DNA of 49,742 nt from Clostridiales bacterium (GCA_021129775.1 JAJOKP010000072.1:1-49742); one strand, 5' to 3'; positions 19,111 to 28,312 are shown, counted from the first letter of the stretch. Numbers and translations are program-made. The notes: generated from the letters alone by a model not told the origin.

Positions 19111-21663
19111 TTGATTGATAAGCAAATGAATATTAAAGAAATACTAAAAGCAAAGTTATGCAAAGAGTCTGCTAGTGGAAAGAAGCGCAATATAATATTT
19201 TGGTATGATGCTGACAAAGAATTTGAAAATGAAATAGAGAACTTAGTTTTTGATAATACTAAAGTGGTTACCTTAGCTGATAACAATGCATTTGCTCTTA
19301 AATATGATATTGAAGTGGCTGATTTGGAATCTAATTATTTGTTGTATGCGCCATTTGGTAAGCCAGAAGATAGAGAAAATTGGCTTCTAGATATACAGAA
19401 ATATTCAGAAGAATTTACAACTGAGAGAGCAGTATATGAAATGAGACGACTTGGTATTACAGATGAAGCATTGAAACCAGTAATTAAGAGTAATATGAAG
19501 TTTTTTGCGAATGAAAAACGTGTAAAAAAATTAGAATCATTCGGGATAACAGAATACGATTCTAAAAGTCTTGAAATAGGAATCATTTCAGTATTAGCAA
19601 AACTTAAAGTAGCAGATTTTGACGAGTTAATAAAAATTTTGCTTAGGGAAGATTTAGAAGGTAGAGATAACCTAATTAAAAACATTGTAAAATATGGCAA
19701 CTTAGATTCGTTTTACAGTCATATAAAACAGAGATTTGGTTGTACAGATAACGTATTTAAGGTTGATGCGTTTGCGGCTATGTTGTTCTTTACAGCATTC
19801 TCCTATGAATATGAAGGCAAATTGCCATTTGATTTGGATCGATTAAAATCATCTAAAATGAGTGAAGTTGTGGTATTTGTTAGTGAGTTCATAAAAGACG
19901 AAAACTATTTTGAAGCAGCAGAGAAATATTCGAGAAAATTTGAAGAAATATTAAGAATAAAAAAAGTACTAGATGAAGTAAGCACTGAGAATTTTGTTAA
20001 ATGCGAAACGTTCAAGATTATAGATGAAATTATTATTGAGCGAATGATTAAAAATATTATTGATGGAAACAAAGATTTCGATACTCATATACACAATGCA
20101 AAGGTCAGAAGAACATCACTTTGGAAGAATAGCTTTATAAATGAATATAGAGCCCTTATCAATGGCTTGGAACTTCTACAGAAGTTTGATAGTTTATCAG
20201 GCAAGTTTATCTCTGAATCTTTGAATGACTTTTATACGATGTATATCACTGAATTTAGCCAAATTGACTATTATTACAGAAAGTTCTATTATCACTATGA
20301 TCAAATAGACAACAAAGACGCTTTATCTGAATTAAATCAAGTAATAGAAAACACATATGTAACAGGGTATTTGGATACACTTTCTATAAAGTGGTCGAGT
20401 CTAATCGAAGAGGAAGGCTTAAGTATGCTTGACTCTGTGTTGTATAAAAAACAATGGGATTTCTATAGTGATTATGTAAAGAAGTATAGTAATAATGATG
20501 AACGTATATTTGTTATTATAAGCGACGCAATGCGTTATGAAGTTGCTTTAGAGTTAACTTCTGAGCTTCTTAAAGAAAGACGTGCTGAAATTAGTTTGAG
20601 TGCAATGCAAGGAGTCATCCCGTCGCAGACAAAATTTGGAATGGCGGCGTTACTGCCGCGGACAGTCATGACTTACGATGAGGATCAATGTATAAGAATC
20701 GACGGAATTAAAACATCGGGCATTAAAAATAGAGAAAAGGTGTTATTGCAAGTTAATGTTAACTCCTTGGCGATTAAATATGATGACATTAAGAACATGA
20801 AAAATGATGAATATAAAGCAGCTTTTGCTGGAAAAAAACTTGTGTATATTTATCATGATACTATTGACAGAATCGGACATGCAGGTACTCCTTTTGATGC
20901 AGCAGAAGCAGCAATTAGCGAAATTAAAGATACTGTACGTTCACTGGTCAATCGTATGAGTGCTGCAAAAATTATAATCACTGCTGATCATGGATTTATA
21001 TATCAAAGATCTAATTTGGCTGAGTATGATAAGATGAAAAAAGCAAAAAATGATCTGGTGATTGAAACTGACAGAAGATATATTATATCTACAGAAACAA
21101 CAGACGATATGAATCTTTTGAATTTACCATTAAGTCAATCATTTCAAACTGTAGGTTCGTTGCAAGTAATAGTTCCTAAACGTTCTATTAGATTTAAGAC
21201 TCAAGGAAGTGATGGCAATTTTGTTCATGGTGGAGCAACACTGCAAGAGATGGTAGTGCCAGTTATTGAGTATTTTGACAAAAGAAGCGATGTTTATAAA
21301 GCAAAAAAAGTTGAAGTTGAGTTAACAAGTATTACTAGGAAACTTACAAATAGAATAACGCACCTAGAATTTTTTCAAACCAAATCTGTTTCTGAAAAGA
21401 AACTACCACTTAACGTAAAAATATTTTTAGCAGATAGTAATGGAAAAAGAGTGAGTAATGAAGTAATGATCATTGCAGATAGCAACTCTTCAGTTCCTGA
21501 AAACAGAACATTTAAGGGGAAATTTGTATTAAGAAACTTAGGGTATAAAAAAGAAGATACATACTATTTAGTGTTTGAAGATGACGAAGAAAATATTAAT
21601 CCAATCATTAAAAAGATTCCCTTTTACATTGACCTTGCAATAGGTGATGATTTTGGATTTTAG
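19111..21663 (+). CDS. pglZ: PglZ, BREX alkaline-phosphatase-superfamily protein
   Basis: About 850 residues with the PglZ domain in the second half: VIISDAMRYEVALELTSEL near residue 467 (metal-binding Asp), YIYHDTIDRIGHAG near 585 and ITADHGFIYQR near 626. The N-terminal part (NIIFWYDADKEFENEIENL) is the characteristic opening of the family. The best start is TTG 19111, with AGGAAG overlapping the pglX stop; ATG 19126 is the alternative, and the ORF-track start at 19090 lies inside pglX. PglZ is essential in BREX systems examined, although its reaction is not settled. It is the last gene of this operon. Confidence 0.93.
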   Translation: MIDKQMNIKEILKAKLCKESASGKKRNIIFWYDADKEFENEIENLVFDNTKVVTLADNNAFALKYDIEVADLESNYLLYAPFGKPEDRENWLLDIQKYSEEFTTERAVYEMRRLGITDEALKPVIKSNMKFFANEKRVKKLESFGITEYDSKSLEIGIISVLAKLKVADFDELIKILLREDLEGRDNLIKNIVKYGNLDSFYSHIKQRFGCTDNVFKVDAFAAMLFFTAFSYEYEGKLPFDLDRLKSSKMSEVVVFVSEFIKDENYFEAAEKYSRKFEEILRIKKVLDEVSTENFVKCETFKIIDEIIIERMIKNIIDGNKDFDTHIHNAKVRRTSLWKNSFINEYRALINGLELLQKFDSLSGKFISESLNDFYTMYITEFSQIDYYYRKFYYHYDQIDNKDALSELNQVIENTYVTGYLDTLSIKWSSLIEEEGLSMLDSVLYKKQWDFYSDYVKKYSNNDERIFVIISDAMRYEVALELTSELLKERRAEISLSAMQGVIPSQTKFGMAALLPRTVMTYDEDQCIRIDGIKTSGIKNREKVLLQVNVNSLAIKYDDIKNMKNDEYKAAFAGKKLVYIYHDTIDRIGHAGTPFDAAEAAISEIKDTVRSLVNRMSAAKIIITADHGFIYQRSNLAEYDKMKKAKNDLVIETDRRYIISTETTDDMNLLNLPLSQSFQTVGSLQVIVPKRSIRFKTQGSDGNFVHGGATLQEMVVPVIEYFDKRSDVYKAKKVEVELTSITRKLTNRITHLEFFQTKSVSEKKLPLNVKIFLADSNGKRVSNEVMIIADSNSSVPENRTFKGKFVLRNLGYKKEDTYYLVFEDDEENINPIIKKIPFYIDLAIGDDFGF

Positions 21664-21694
21664 GAGACTAGGTACGAATTCAAATGAAAAGCTA

Positions 21695-21748
21695 CAGACA
21701 GGGGGACAGGGACTTGTCTGGTCATATGTTCCACTGTCTGATTTTTTT
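21695..21748 (+). terminator. Terminator after pglZ
   Basis: CAGACAGGGGGACA pairs with TGTTCCACTGTCTG, followed by ATTTTTTT. It closes the BREX operon without room for brxL. The stem belongs to a dispersed family of CAGACAGGGGGACAGGGACTTGTCTG-like sequences seen elsewhere in the window. Confidence 0.75.
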
Positions 21749-21914
21749 CGTAAATTGTGGGAGATGTTTTTGAAAAAGTTGCGGGTAATGGCTCCTTGAC
21801 AAGAAAAAGTACTAAATATTTGACATTATGTCGATTATATATTACAACAATGGTGAAATATAATAATTATGCGAGTGGAGTAATGAGAAGACTTGACAGC
21901 AAAAAAAGGGGATG

Positions 21915-22808
21915 TTAATTAGTTATCTCCTTTTTACCTGACGGTTTATTGACTAAATAAACAGAACTAATTACAAATAGTCCACCAATAAATTGAAAAT
22001 GAGTTATTCTTTCTCCTAAAAAAATAATAGAGACTATTACTGAGACGATAGGGATAACGTTTAAGAATATTGCTGAATTAGAAATCCCTAAGTGCTTAAG
22101 ACCGATAAGATAAAGATAAAAACCTATTGCTGAAGCAAATACTCCTAGAAAAATAATGTTTAATACTATTGTTAAATCAAGCATAAGCCAGTTATTATCT
22201 TCGAAAATCATAAATGGGATAAAAAAAATAGTGCCAATAAGTGATTGATAAAACACTATTGTGAGGTAGTCATATCTTTTAAACAGAGGTTTAGTACTTA
22301 AAGAATATGCTACAGCAGTGAAAGCAGCTGCAAACATCATTAGGTAGCCTTTTAAAAAACCTGTTGCAATAAGTTCTCTATAATTGAAACCTACTATAAG
22401 CAAAACACCGAAGATTGACAAAAACAAGCTCATCCATTTTTTGGAAATGATTTTTGTTTTGTAGACAATGCTCTCTGCGAGAGCTGAAATGACAGGTATT
22501 GAAGCGATAATTAAAGATGCAGTTGAAGCGGTAGTAATTCTAACACCGTTAAATTCGAAGTAAAAATATGCCGTTATACCAATTGCACCAGCAACAAACA
22601 TCAAAAAATAATCTTCTTTATCTATGGTTAGATTTTGTTTTTTGATATTAACTAGTATAAAAAGTAAAGTGCTCGCCAAAGAAAATCTCAAGAAACCAAG
22701 TGTCATAGGCTCTAGTACTGCCACCACAACTTTTATACTGACAAATGAAATGCCCCAAATAAATGCGCATATGAACATAGCAATACTCCCAATTTTGTTA
22801 TTACTCAT
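21915..22808 (-). CDS. EamA/DMT-family transporter
   Basis: 297 residues with about ten hydrophobic segments in two EamA repeats of five. The first begins IGSIAMFICAFIWGISFVSIKV, typical of the family; the second starts near LKGYLMMFAAAFTAVAYSLSTKPL. Such proteins export amino acids or other small metabolites across the cytoplasmic membrane. The ORF-track GTG start at 22820 overlaps the ribosome site AAGGTGG, so ATG 22808 is preferred. It is convergent with the BREX operon and has no partner gene. Confidence 0.88.
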   Translation of the reverse strand: MSNNKIGSIAMFICAFIWGISFVSIKVVVAVLEPMTLGFLRFSLASTLLFILVNIKKQNLTIDKEDYFLMFVAGAIGITAYFYFEFNGVRITTASTASLIIASIPVISALAESIVYKTKIISKKWMSLFLSIFGVLLIVGFNYRELIATGFLKGYLMMFAAAFTAVAYSLSTKPLFKRYDYLTIVFYQSLIGTIFFIPFMIFEDNNWLMLDLTIVLNIIFLGVFASAIGFYLYLIGLKHLGISNSAIFLNVIPIVSVIVSIIFLGERITHFQFIGGLFVISSVYLVNKPSGKKEITN

Positions 22809-22993
22809 GCATGATACCACCTTGATTACGTATTTTAAAACTAATATTGTTTTAAAAAAAACTTGACCCTTTGTAAAAAACTACCGATTTTGCTTAGTAA
22901 AAGCATTATAAAGCGACGAAATGTACTATATCATAATAAGATGTTGTTTGCAATAAAATTGGAAACAGTTGCAGTTAACTTCAAAAACTAATT

Positions 22994-23200
22994 GTTACTG
23001 ATCAGAGGCGAAATATGTGTCGAATAGCCTGAGCGAACGCTCCTCAACATGTCGCCCTGAGCGAACATAGTGAGTCGAATGGGCTCAAAAATAGATAATC
23101 AAGAAAAAAAAGAAATATTTAATTGGTTTGGCAAAGGTGCAGACCCATTTGACTCGCAAAAGCTCGCTCAGGTGACAGTCCATTACCTCTGAATAGTAAC
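22994..23200. mobile_element. MITE-like palindromic element, copy 2
   Basis: A 207-bp relative of 9383-9624 with the same ends (GTTACTGATCAGAGG; right end reverse complement GTTACTATTCAGAGG), the CCTGAGCGAAC motifs, the GAGTCGAATGGGCTC / GACCCATTTGACTC pair and the shared GGTTTGGCAAAGG loop sequence. The ends can be extended by two more paired bases. It is non-coding and ends 24 bases from the psuG stop. Confidence 0.7.
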
Positions 23201-23224
23201 AACTAACTGAGTAAACTGAATTAG

Positions 23225-24145
23225 CTACTTTGTTATTAAGTTATACTCAACCGCAATTTGCGCGGCTACTTTAGCATTATGATATACAAGTTGAATGTTA
23301 GTCTCTAAACTTTCACCGCCAGTTAAGTCTTTGACTCTAGCGAGGAGAAAGGGAGTTGATTCTTTACCTTTAACACCACTTTTTTTAAGCTCTAGCAAAG
23401 CTTGATTAATGGTACGAGTGATTTTTTCTCTATTTTCTTCATACTCATTAGGTACAGGATTCCCAATTACAAGTCCACCTTTTAAACCCATTGACCATTT
23501 TGAACTCATTATGTTTGCTACTTCTTTTGGAGAATCAACCCGCGCGTCAACTGAAAACCCACTGTCCCTAAGATAAAATGCTGGTAAGTTATCAGATTTA
23601 TAGCCGAGGACTGTCACACCATGAGTTTCTAGGTATTCTAGAGTTAATCCAATGTCTAGTATTGATTTAATTCCAGTACATACAACTGCAACCTCAGTAT
23701 TAGCAAGTTCAATTAAGTCCGCAGAAACATCAAATGTTTCTTGTCCGCCTCTGTGAACACCACCGATTCATCCTGTTGCAAACACACTTACTCCTGCCAT
23801 TTTCGCAATTATCATTGTTGTAGCTACTGTTGTAGCACCGTCTAAACCTTTTGTCACTACAATAGGTAAATCACGTCTGCTGGTTTTAATTACCTCTAAT
23901 CCTTTTTTACCTAGAAAATCTATTTCTTCAGTCGTAAGACCTACTTTTAGCTTGCCATTAATAATAGCAATAGTTGCTGGAGTTGCGCCTCGTTTTCTAA
24001 CTATATCTTCAACCTCAAGAGCTGTTTCAACATTTTTAGGATAAGGCATACCATGCGATATAATAGTTGACTCTAGAGCAACAATGGGTTGTTTTTTACT
24101 CATTGCTGCTTTGACTTCTTCACTTAATACCATGTTCTTATTCAT
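23225..24145 (-). pseudogene. psuG: PsuG pseudouridine-5'-phosphate glycosidase with in-frame TGA
   Basis: Two ORFs in one frame together give 306 codons, the normal PsuG length. Family signatures include VALESTIISHGMPYPKN (catalytic Glu), [36 protein letters not shown] (active-site Lys) and [16 protein letters not shown]. The only defect is TGA at 23768-23770, at the first Gly of the conserved FATGGIGGVHRG loop, explained by GGA to TGA. The family splits pseudouridine 5'-phosphate into uracil and ribose 5-phosphate. No selenocysteine signal is apparent and the residue is not a Cys. The start overlaps the HTH ORF by 8 bases. Confidence 0.88.
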
Positions 24146-24290
24146 AAAATAGTTCTCCTTTTTTCATTAAGTTGCTTATATGAACAGCTACAGATGTTCT
24201 TGTGATTTTAAGCAACCTAGCAATCTCTGCCTGAGAAAGCATGGGATCTTTTTCTATGAGTTTAAATATTTCTTTTTCTCGCTCTGTCAT
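24138..24290 (-). CDS. Stand-alone winged-helix ORF, N-terminal stub of a PsuK-type kinase
   Basis: 50 residues, missing from the ORF track: MTEREKEIFKLIEKDPM, then SQAEIARLLKITRTSVAVHISNLMKKG, an HTH exactly like the one that begins many Firmicutes PfkB-type pseudouridine kinases (PsuK). The ribosome site GAGGAGCC is good and the stop TAA overlaps the psuG ATG. The kinase domain that should follow is absent, so a deletion has joined the HTH to psuG. It may still act as a small DNA-binding protein. Confidence 0.65.
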   Translation of the reverse strand: MTEREKEIFKLIEKDPMLSQAEIARLLKITRTSVAVHISNLMKKGELFYE

Positions 24291-24546
24291 AGGGGCTCCT
24301 CACATTAGTTTATTTTGCTTATATAAGTTTAGAATACAGCTTTTTTTTATTGTTGTCAACTCAACTCCTTTCACCCTTGCGCAGGAAGAGATAGCGTTGC
24401 TTGCAGACAAGCATTTATATTTTGGGGTTTACATACTGTGCGTATTTTGTTAAGATACTGTAATGAGAGAAAGCAATGGAAATATTCATTTGTATTACGG
24501 ATTACATTTTCCTATCATAGAAAATCATAACGTGGAGGTGTGTAGA

Positions 24547-25143
24547 ATGAAGCTAAATTGGAAAGGAAAATACAAAGGGGTAGAGAGTTTAGCAAAAGGC
24601 ACCTTGCCAGAAGATGCGGTAATGTTTAGAGAGCCGAAAACGATGTCAGAGTTAGGTTGGGTTGCTTCAATTTTTTTGATTCCAGTTTTTTTAGTAGTAG
24701 GAATTGGTACATATTTAAGGTTTGGAGAGATTGTGTTTTTTTTCGGGATGATAAACTCTTGGGGGGCTTTGCTTGCATTAGTAATGATTGTACCACATGA
24801 AGTATTACATGCTATTGCTTTTCCAAAAGATGCAGAAGTTGATGCGTGGTATTCACTAAAGTATGGGATGGCCTTTGTTCATTCTACGCACCCAGTATCT
24901 AAAAATCGCTTTATATTTCTTTCCTTGCTGCCAAATATTGTTTTTGGATTTATACCGTTTATACTTTGGGTGTTTATTCCCAACGAATCTACATGGCTAA
25001 CGGAGTTTTGGTTCACATTTTCGGTATTGGGATTAACAGTTGGTGTAGGTGATTATTTGAATGTATTTAATTCTATATGGCAAATGCCTAAAAATGCGGT
25101 AACCCAGCATTCGGGTTTTAATTCATACTGGTATATTCCTTAG
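24547..25143 (+). CDS. DUF3267 putative zincin-like membrane metallopeptidase
   Basis: 198 residues. Hydrophobic segments lie near residues 36-60, 65-85 and 130-170, with the zinc-binding motif HEVLH (VPHEVLHAIAF) just after the second. This layout matches DUF3267 family proteins, which are membrane proteins with an HExxH core and mostly unknown substrates. GGAGGTG precedes ATG 24547; the ORF-track start at 24463 is 28 codons too early. No operon partners are evident. A CAGACAGAGGGACTTGTCT repeat follows the stop. Confidence 0.8.
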   Translation: MKLNWKGKYKGVESLAKGTLPEDAVMFREPKTMSELGWVASIFLIPVFLVVGIGTYLRFGEIVFFFGMINSWGALLALVMIVPHEVLHAIAFPKDAEVDAWYSLKYGMAFVHSTHPVSKNRFIFLSLLPNIVFGFIPFILWVFIPNESTWLTEFWFTFSVLGLTVGVGDYLNVFNSIWQMPKNAVTQHSGFNSYWYIP

Positions 25144-25370
25144 TCAGACAGAGGGACTTGTCTCACTGTCTCTTTGTCTCGGCTTTATTTAAATTTACAC
25201 ATTGTGTAGGAGAATGAGCGTCGCTGTAGAAAACTATGCTAATTCTCTTTTTCGTGAGAAAAAAGAAGCAAAATTATTAAAAGAGTGGTATTTTTCGGCT
25301 ACTTGTGTTACTTAGAGAAATTTGTAAGAAATTGTGAAAGATGATGATATATGAATTTAAGGAGAGAAAT

Positions 25371-26354
25371 ATGGTATATGAAATTGCACAAAACAAAATT
25401 ACAGATATTAAATTTTGCAAAGAAAGCACTCAAAAAACATTTGAGATAGGGTGGAAAGATTACGAGGAATACATAGAAATAGATGTACCTGAGGACTTTA
25501 GTTTTGAGCAATGTATGGTTTACTTAGGAAGATCAGATACAGAAATTCTTCACAAGATTGAAAAGGGCGAATTTTATAAATTACTTAACTTTGATGGCGT
25601 TAACATTTTAATTAGTATTGCAATGAATTTGAAAAAACTAAAAGTAACATTTTTAGAAAAAGCACCACCAAAACCCTTTAGACTGCTAACAGCTAAATAT
25701 ATGTGGAATATGTTCGATTTAGGTACGGATTTAACACAATTCTATAAACTAGCCGAAACTGACTCAATCATTAAACTTTTGGTTGACAAGTATAAAGGGC
25801 TTAGAGTTGTAAAAACAGATGACGTTTTTGAAGCAATATGTTGGGCAATTATTGGGCAACAAATAAATTTAAAGTTTGCATATACCCTTAAGAAGAGATT
25901 AGTTGAATCTTATGGCGAAAGAGTAGAATATAAGAATAACGAGTATTTTTTGTTTCCTACACCATTTGTGATTTCTAAGCTCGAAGTTGAAGATTTAAAA
26001 CATTTGCAATTTACTATAAGGAAGGCTGAGTATGTAATAGGTGTTGCAAATCTCCTTAAAGATGGAATCATTACGAAGAAAGAATTATTGTTAGAGAAAA
26101 ATTGTGAAAAACTAAAGCAGAGATTAGTTCAAATAAGGGGAGTAGGAAATTGGACCGCAGATTATACAATTTTAAAATGCTTTGATATAAAAGATGCTTT
26201 TCCAATCGCTGATGTTGGTATTTATAATGCTTTGAAAGGAATTTTGAAACTAGATGAGAAGCCTTCTATAAACGAGATAGAGAAACTCTCTAAAAATTGG
26301 AATGGTTGGCAACCGAATACTACATTTTATTTATGGCGGTGGTTGTACGAGTAA
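25371..26354 (+). CDS. AlkA-type DNA-3-methyladenine glycosylase, copy 1
   Basis: 327 residues of the HhH-GPD base-excision repair superfamily. The N-terminal AlkA_N-like half is followed by FEAICWAIIGQQINLKFAYTLKKRL near residue 157. Then comes the helix-hairpin-helix LVQIRGVGNWTADYTIL with the catalytic Asp in FPIADVG, near residue 285. The enzyme removes alkylated purines from DNA. AAGGAGAG lies 5 bases before ATG 25371, preferred over the ORF-track start at 25341. A close full-length paralogue with the same start context lies at 32949-33932 (roughly 80% identical by eye). It ends at its own terminator. Confidence 0.88.
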   Translation: MVYEIAQNKITDIKFCKESTQKTFEIGWKDYEEYIEIDVPEDFSFEQCMVYLGRSDTEILHKIEKGEFYKLLNFDGVNILISIAMNLKKLKVTFLEKAPPKPFRLLTAKYMWNMFDLGTDLTQFYKLAETDSIIKLLVDKYKGLRVVKTDDVFEAICWAIIGQQINLKFAYTLKKRLVESYGERVEYKNNEYFLFPTPFVISKLEVEDLKHLQFTIRKAEYVIGVANLLKDGIITKKELLLEKNCEKLKQRLVQIRGVGNWTADYTILKCFDIKDAFPIADVGIYNALKGILKLDEKPSINEIEKLSKNWNGWQPNTTFYLWRWLYE

Positions 26355-26367
26355 AGAGGTATATTTA

Positions 26368-26400
26368 GAGACAAGTAGTAATGTACTTGTCTCGTTTTTA
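26368..26400 (+). terminator. Terminator after alkA copy 1
   Basis: GAGACAAGTA and TACTTGTCTC form a perfect 10-bp stem with a 6-base loop, followed by GTTTTT, 13 bases after the stop codon. Confidence 0.85.
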
Positions 26401-26423
26401 GTCCTACCTTCGGTTTGAAATCA

Positions 26424-26894
26424 CTAAAATGAAATATGGCAGTACCCACTAGGATTTTTATCTAAGTAGTCTTGATGGTATTCTTCAGCGTCCCAAAACA
26501 CCTTTAATGGCATGATTTCTGTTACAATAGGTAGTTCGTATTTCGATTGTTCTGCATCCTTTGAAGATGTTATTACAGAATAATCAACTTCATCATAATA
26601 GTAGATGCCCGTTCTATAGTGGCTTCCTACATCTGGACCTTGACGGTCAATTACAGTAGGATCAACTATTTTCCAATACAGTTCAAGTAGAGCACTAAGA
26701 CTTATAACAGCTTCATCATATTCAAGATAGCAGGTCTCAGCGTGTCCCGTTTGTCCACTACATACTTCTTCATAAGTGGGATAGTCTTTTCGACCGTTTG
26801 AGTAACCTACCTTAACAAATAAAATGCCATTAATTTTCTTGAAATATGCTTCCACACCCCAAAAACAACCTGCAGCAAAAACAATTTTTTTCAT
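26424..26894 (-). CDS. msrA: Peptide-methionine (S)-S-oxide reductase MsrA
   Basis: 156 residues with the active-site motif GCFWGVEA (Cys at residue 10 and Glu), [26 protein letters not shown] and [10 protein letters not shown], all family hallmarks. MsrA reduces S-epimers of methionine sulfoxide with thioredoxin, protecting cytoplasmic proteins from oxidation. AAGGTG lies 8 bases before ATG 26894, so the ORF-track GTG start at 26906 is less likely. It is a single gene, convergent with alkA. Confidence 0.94.
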   Translation of the reverse strand: MKKIVFAAGCFWGVEAYFKKINGILFVKVGYSNGRKDYPTYEEVCSGQTGHAETCYLEYDEAVISLSALLELYWKIVDPTVIDRQGPDVGSHYRTGIYYYDEVDYSVITSSKDAEQSKYELPIVTEIMPLKVFWDAEEYHQDYLDKNPSGYCHISF

Positions 26895-27033
26895 TGAGAA
26901 CAACACCTTTTTTAGATTTTTTGTGACTAGTACAACGAGTTCTCTTAATAATAGGCTAAACTAATATGGTGTAAAAAGCAAGGGAAGATGGGGTTGAAAT
27001 AATGAACTTTTACTCTTTTATCTACTTTGTTTT

Positions 27034-27160
27034 AGAGTTAAGACTCCTACTTCTTTAAGTGGGAACTTCCAATCAGGTGGGGTAGAATCCCCATCTGATT
27101 CCCCGATGTTCAGCGCAGCTGGACGAGTTCACTTTCGTCACCACATAGAGCTTTCCATTC
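27034..27160 (-). mobile_element. Possible right-end remnant of an IS200/IS605-type element
   Basis: On the minus strand two hairpins follow each other: AATCAGATGGGG/CCCCACCTGATT and a smaller TCCCACTTAAAGAAGTAGGA, ending GTCTTAAC. Paired hairpins ending in a CCCACTT-AAAG-AAGTAGGAGTC stem resemble the 3' ends of IS200/IS605 elements, where the guide-like RNA of TnpB lies. No TnpA or TnpB frame is recognisable nearby. The rest of the 26907-27335 gap shows nothing else. Confidence 0.4.
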
Positions 27161-27335
27161 ATATTTAATCTATTAAACCCTTTTTCAATAAATTCTTTTG
27201 GCACAGAAAAATTCTCATGATAAAGTATAGAAGCTCATAATAACATCAAAATGAAATATATTTTGTAGAGTCATTTTGATAAAATTACCATATAGAGTTA
27301 CATAAACAGAAAAATAATGGATACAGGGGAGGCAC

Positions 27336-27898
27336 ATGTTAACATTTCTATTAGTTATACATAGTGAAAAAGCACGAGATAAACTAGAAGAAATATATTA
27401 TCATTATCACCGAGAGTTATTTATAACAGCATATACGGTTCTAAAAGATTATCATGAAGCCCAAGACATGGTTCAAAATGTAATTTTAAAACTTTCTAAC
27501 AACTTAGACAAAATTATTGAAATAAAGTGTAAGAAAACAAGCCTTATCTGGTTATTATAGTGAGGAACCTTTCTATAGATGCGTACAACCGTAAAAAAAG
27601 AACTACGTATATCCCTTTTGACGAAGTAGCTAGACTAGAGATATTAGACGATGTGGACCTTGATGAACATGTGTTAAGAATCGAAGAAAGTAAGGAAATG
27701 GCGAAAAGCCTTGCTGATTTACATCAACCCTATGCAGATATTCTAACACTTAGATATTATCATCAATTATCGATTACAGAAATAGCTGACGTATTAGAAA
27801 TAACAGAGAATAACGTAAGTGTACGTATTGGTAGGGCAAAGAAGGCACTAAAAGGCATTCTTGAAAAAGGAAGTGTCACATATGAAGAAGCGACCTAG
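27336..27898 (+). pseudogene. ECF sigma factor (sigma-70 family), frameshifted
   Basis: The N-terminal ORF carries region 2 (LEEIYYHYHRELFITAYTVLKDYHEAQDMVQNVILKL). The C-terminal ORF resumes with VRNLSIDAYNRKK and region 4 (LHQPYADILTLRYYHQLSITEIADVLEITENNVSVRIGRAKKALK). They are joined by a one-base shift near 27545, where TSLIWLL-stop would read YLVII if shifted. GGGGAGG precedes ATG 27336. The downstream gene has the anti-sigma layout, so this was a membrane-signal-responsive sigma/anti-sigma pair. As written no functional sigma factor is made. Confidence 0.82.
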
Positions 27899-28298
27899 AG
27901 ACGAACAAGAGCGAATAGATAAACTAAAAGACATGTTTTTATATAATATAGGGTACGAACACGCACAGAATACTTGTAAAGAAGCAGATCGACTACTAGG
28001 AGAATATAAAAACTTTGAAATTCCAGGAAGTCTTAATGAATGGTTTTTAAAACATCAAACAAAATGCAACAAGAAAATAAAGCGAGAGAAAATTAGAAAA
28101 AGTGTAATAAGAATTAGTAAACGAGTAGCTATGATTATACTTGTAATCGGAATAACATCTGGAGTGGTTAAGATGAGTGTCGAAGCATTTAGAATTCGAT
28201 TTTTAAACATGATAATTGAGACAACTAATAAATTTAGCACTATGCAGATTGAAGAAAAAAATAATGTAGACTATGTAGGTGACTTGCCACAAGAATGA
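27882..28298 (+). CDS. Anti-sigma factor-like membrane protein, probably truncated
   Basis: 138 residues starting at ATG 27882, 9 bases after AAGGAAG and overlapping the sigma gene by 17 bases (the ORF-track start 27861 is upstream of the ribosome site). A charged N-terminal cytoplasmic part of about 75 residues is followed by a basic stretch, one transmembrane helix (VAMIILVIGITSGVV) and a short extracytoplasmic tail ending NNVDYVGDLPQE. In related Clostridia proteins this tail runs on into a large sensory domain. Here TGA cuts it off directly before a TGG, so the sensor is missing. Confidence 0.65.
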   Translation: MKKRPRDEQERIDKLKDMFLYNIGYEHAQNTCKEADRLLGEYKNFEIPGSLNEWFLKHQTKCNKKIKREKIRKSVIRISKRVAMIILVIGITSGVVKMSVEAFRIRFLNMIIETTNKFSTMQIEEKNNVDYVGDLPQE

Positions 28299-28312
28299 TG
28301 GAGGGCGAGAAT

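Larger units (their letters stand above)
9813..21663 (+). other. BREX type 1 phage-defence island without brxL
   Basis: Gene order brxA-brxB-brxC-(KilA-N)-pglX-pglZ, all on the plus strand with gaps of a few bases or overlaps, except for about 66 bases between brxC and the start of the KilA-N gene. BREX methylates host DNA at a non-palindromic adenine site through PglX and blocks replication of unmodified phage. The usual last gene of type 1, brxL (Lon-like AAA+ protein), is absent: pglZ is followed at once by a terminator and then an EamA transporter on the other strand. The five core genes are uninterrupted. Confidence 0.9.

Noticed and set aside
21664-21914. Remnant of brxL after pglZ
   Set aside because: I looked for any Lon-like frame on either strand; only the terminator and non-coding AT-rich sequence are present.
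23768-23770. TGA in psuG as selenocysteine
   Set aside because: The position is a conserved Gly in the FATGGIGG loop and no hairpin characteristic of a SECIS element was seen after it; a GGA to TGA mutation is simpler.
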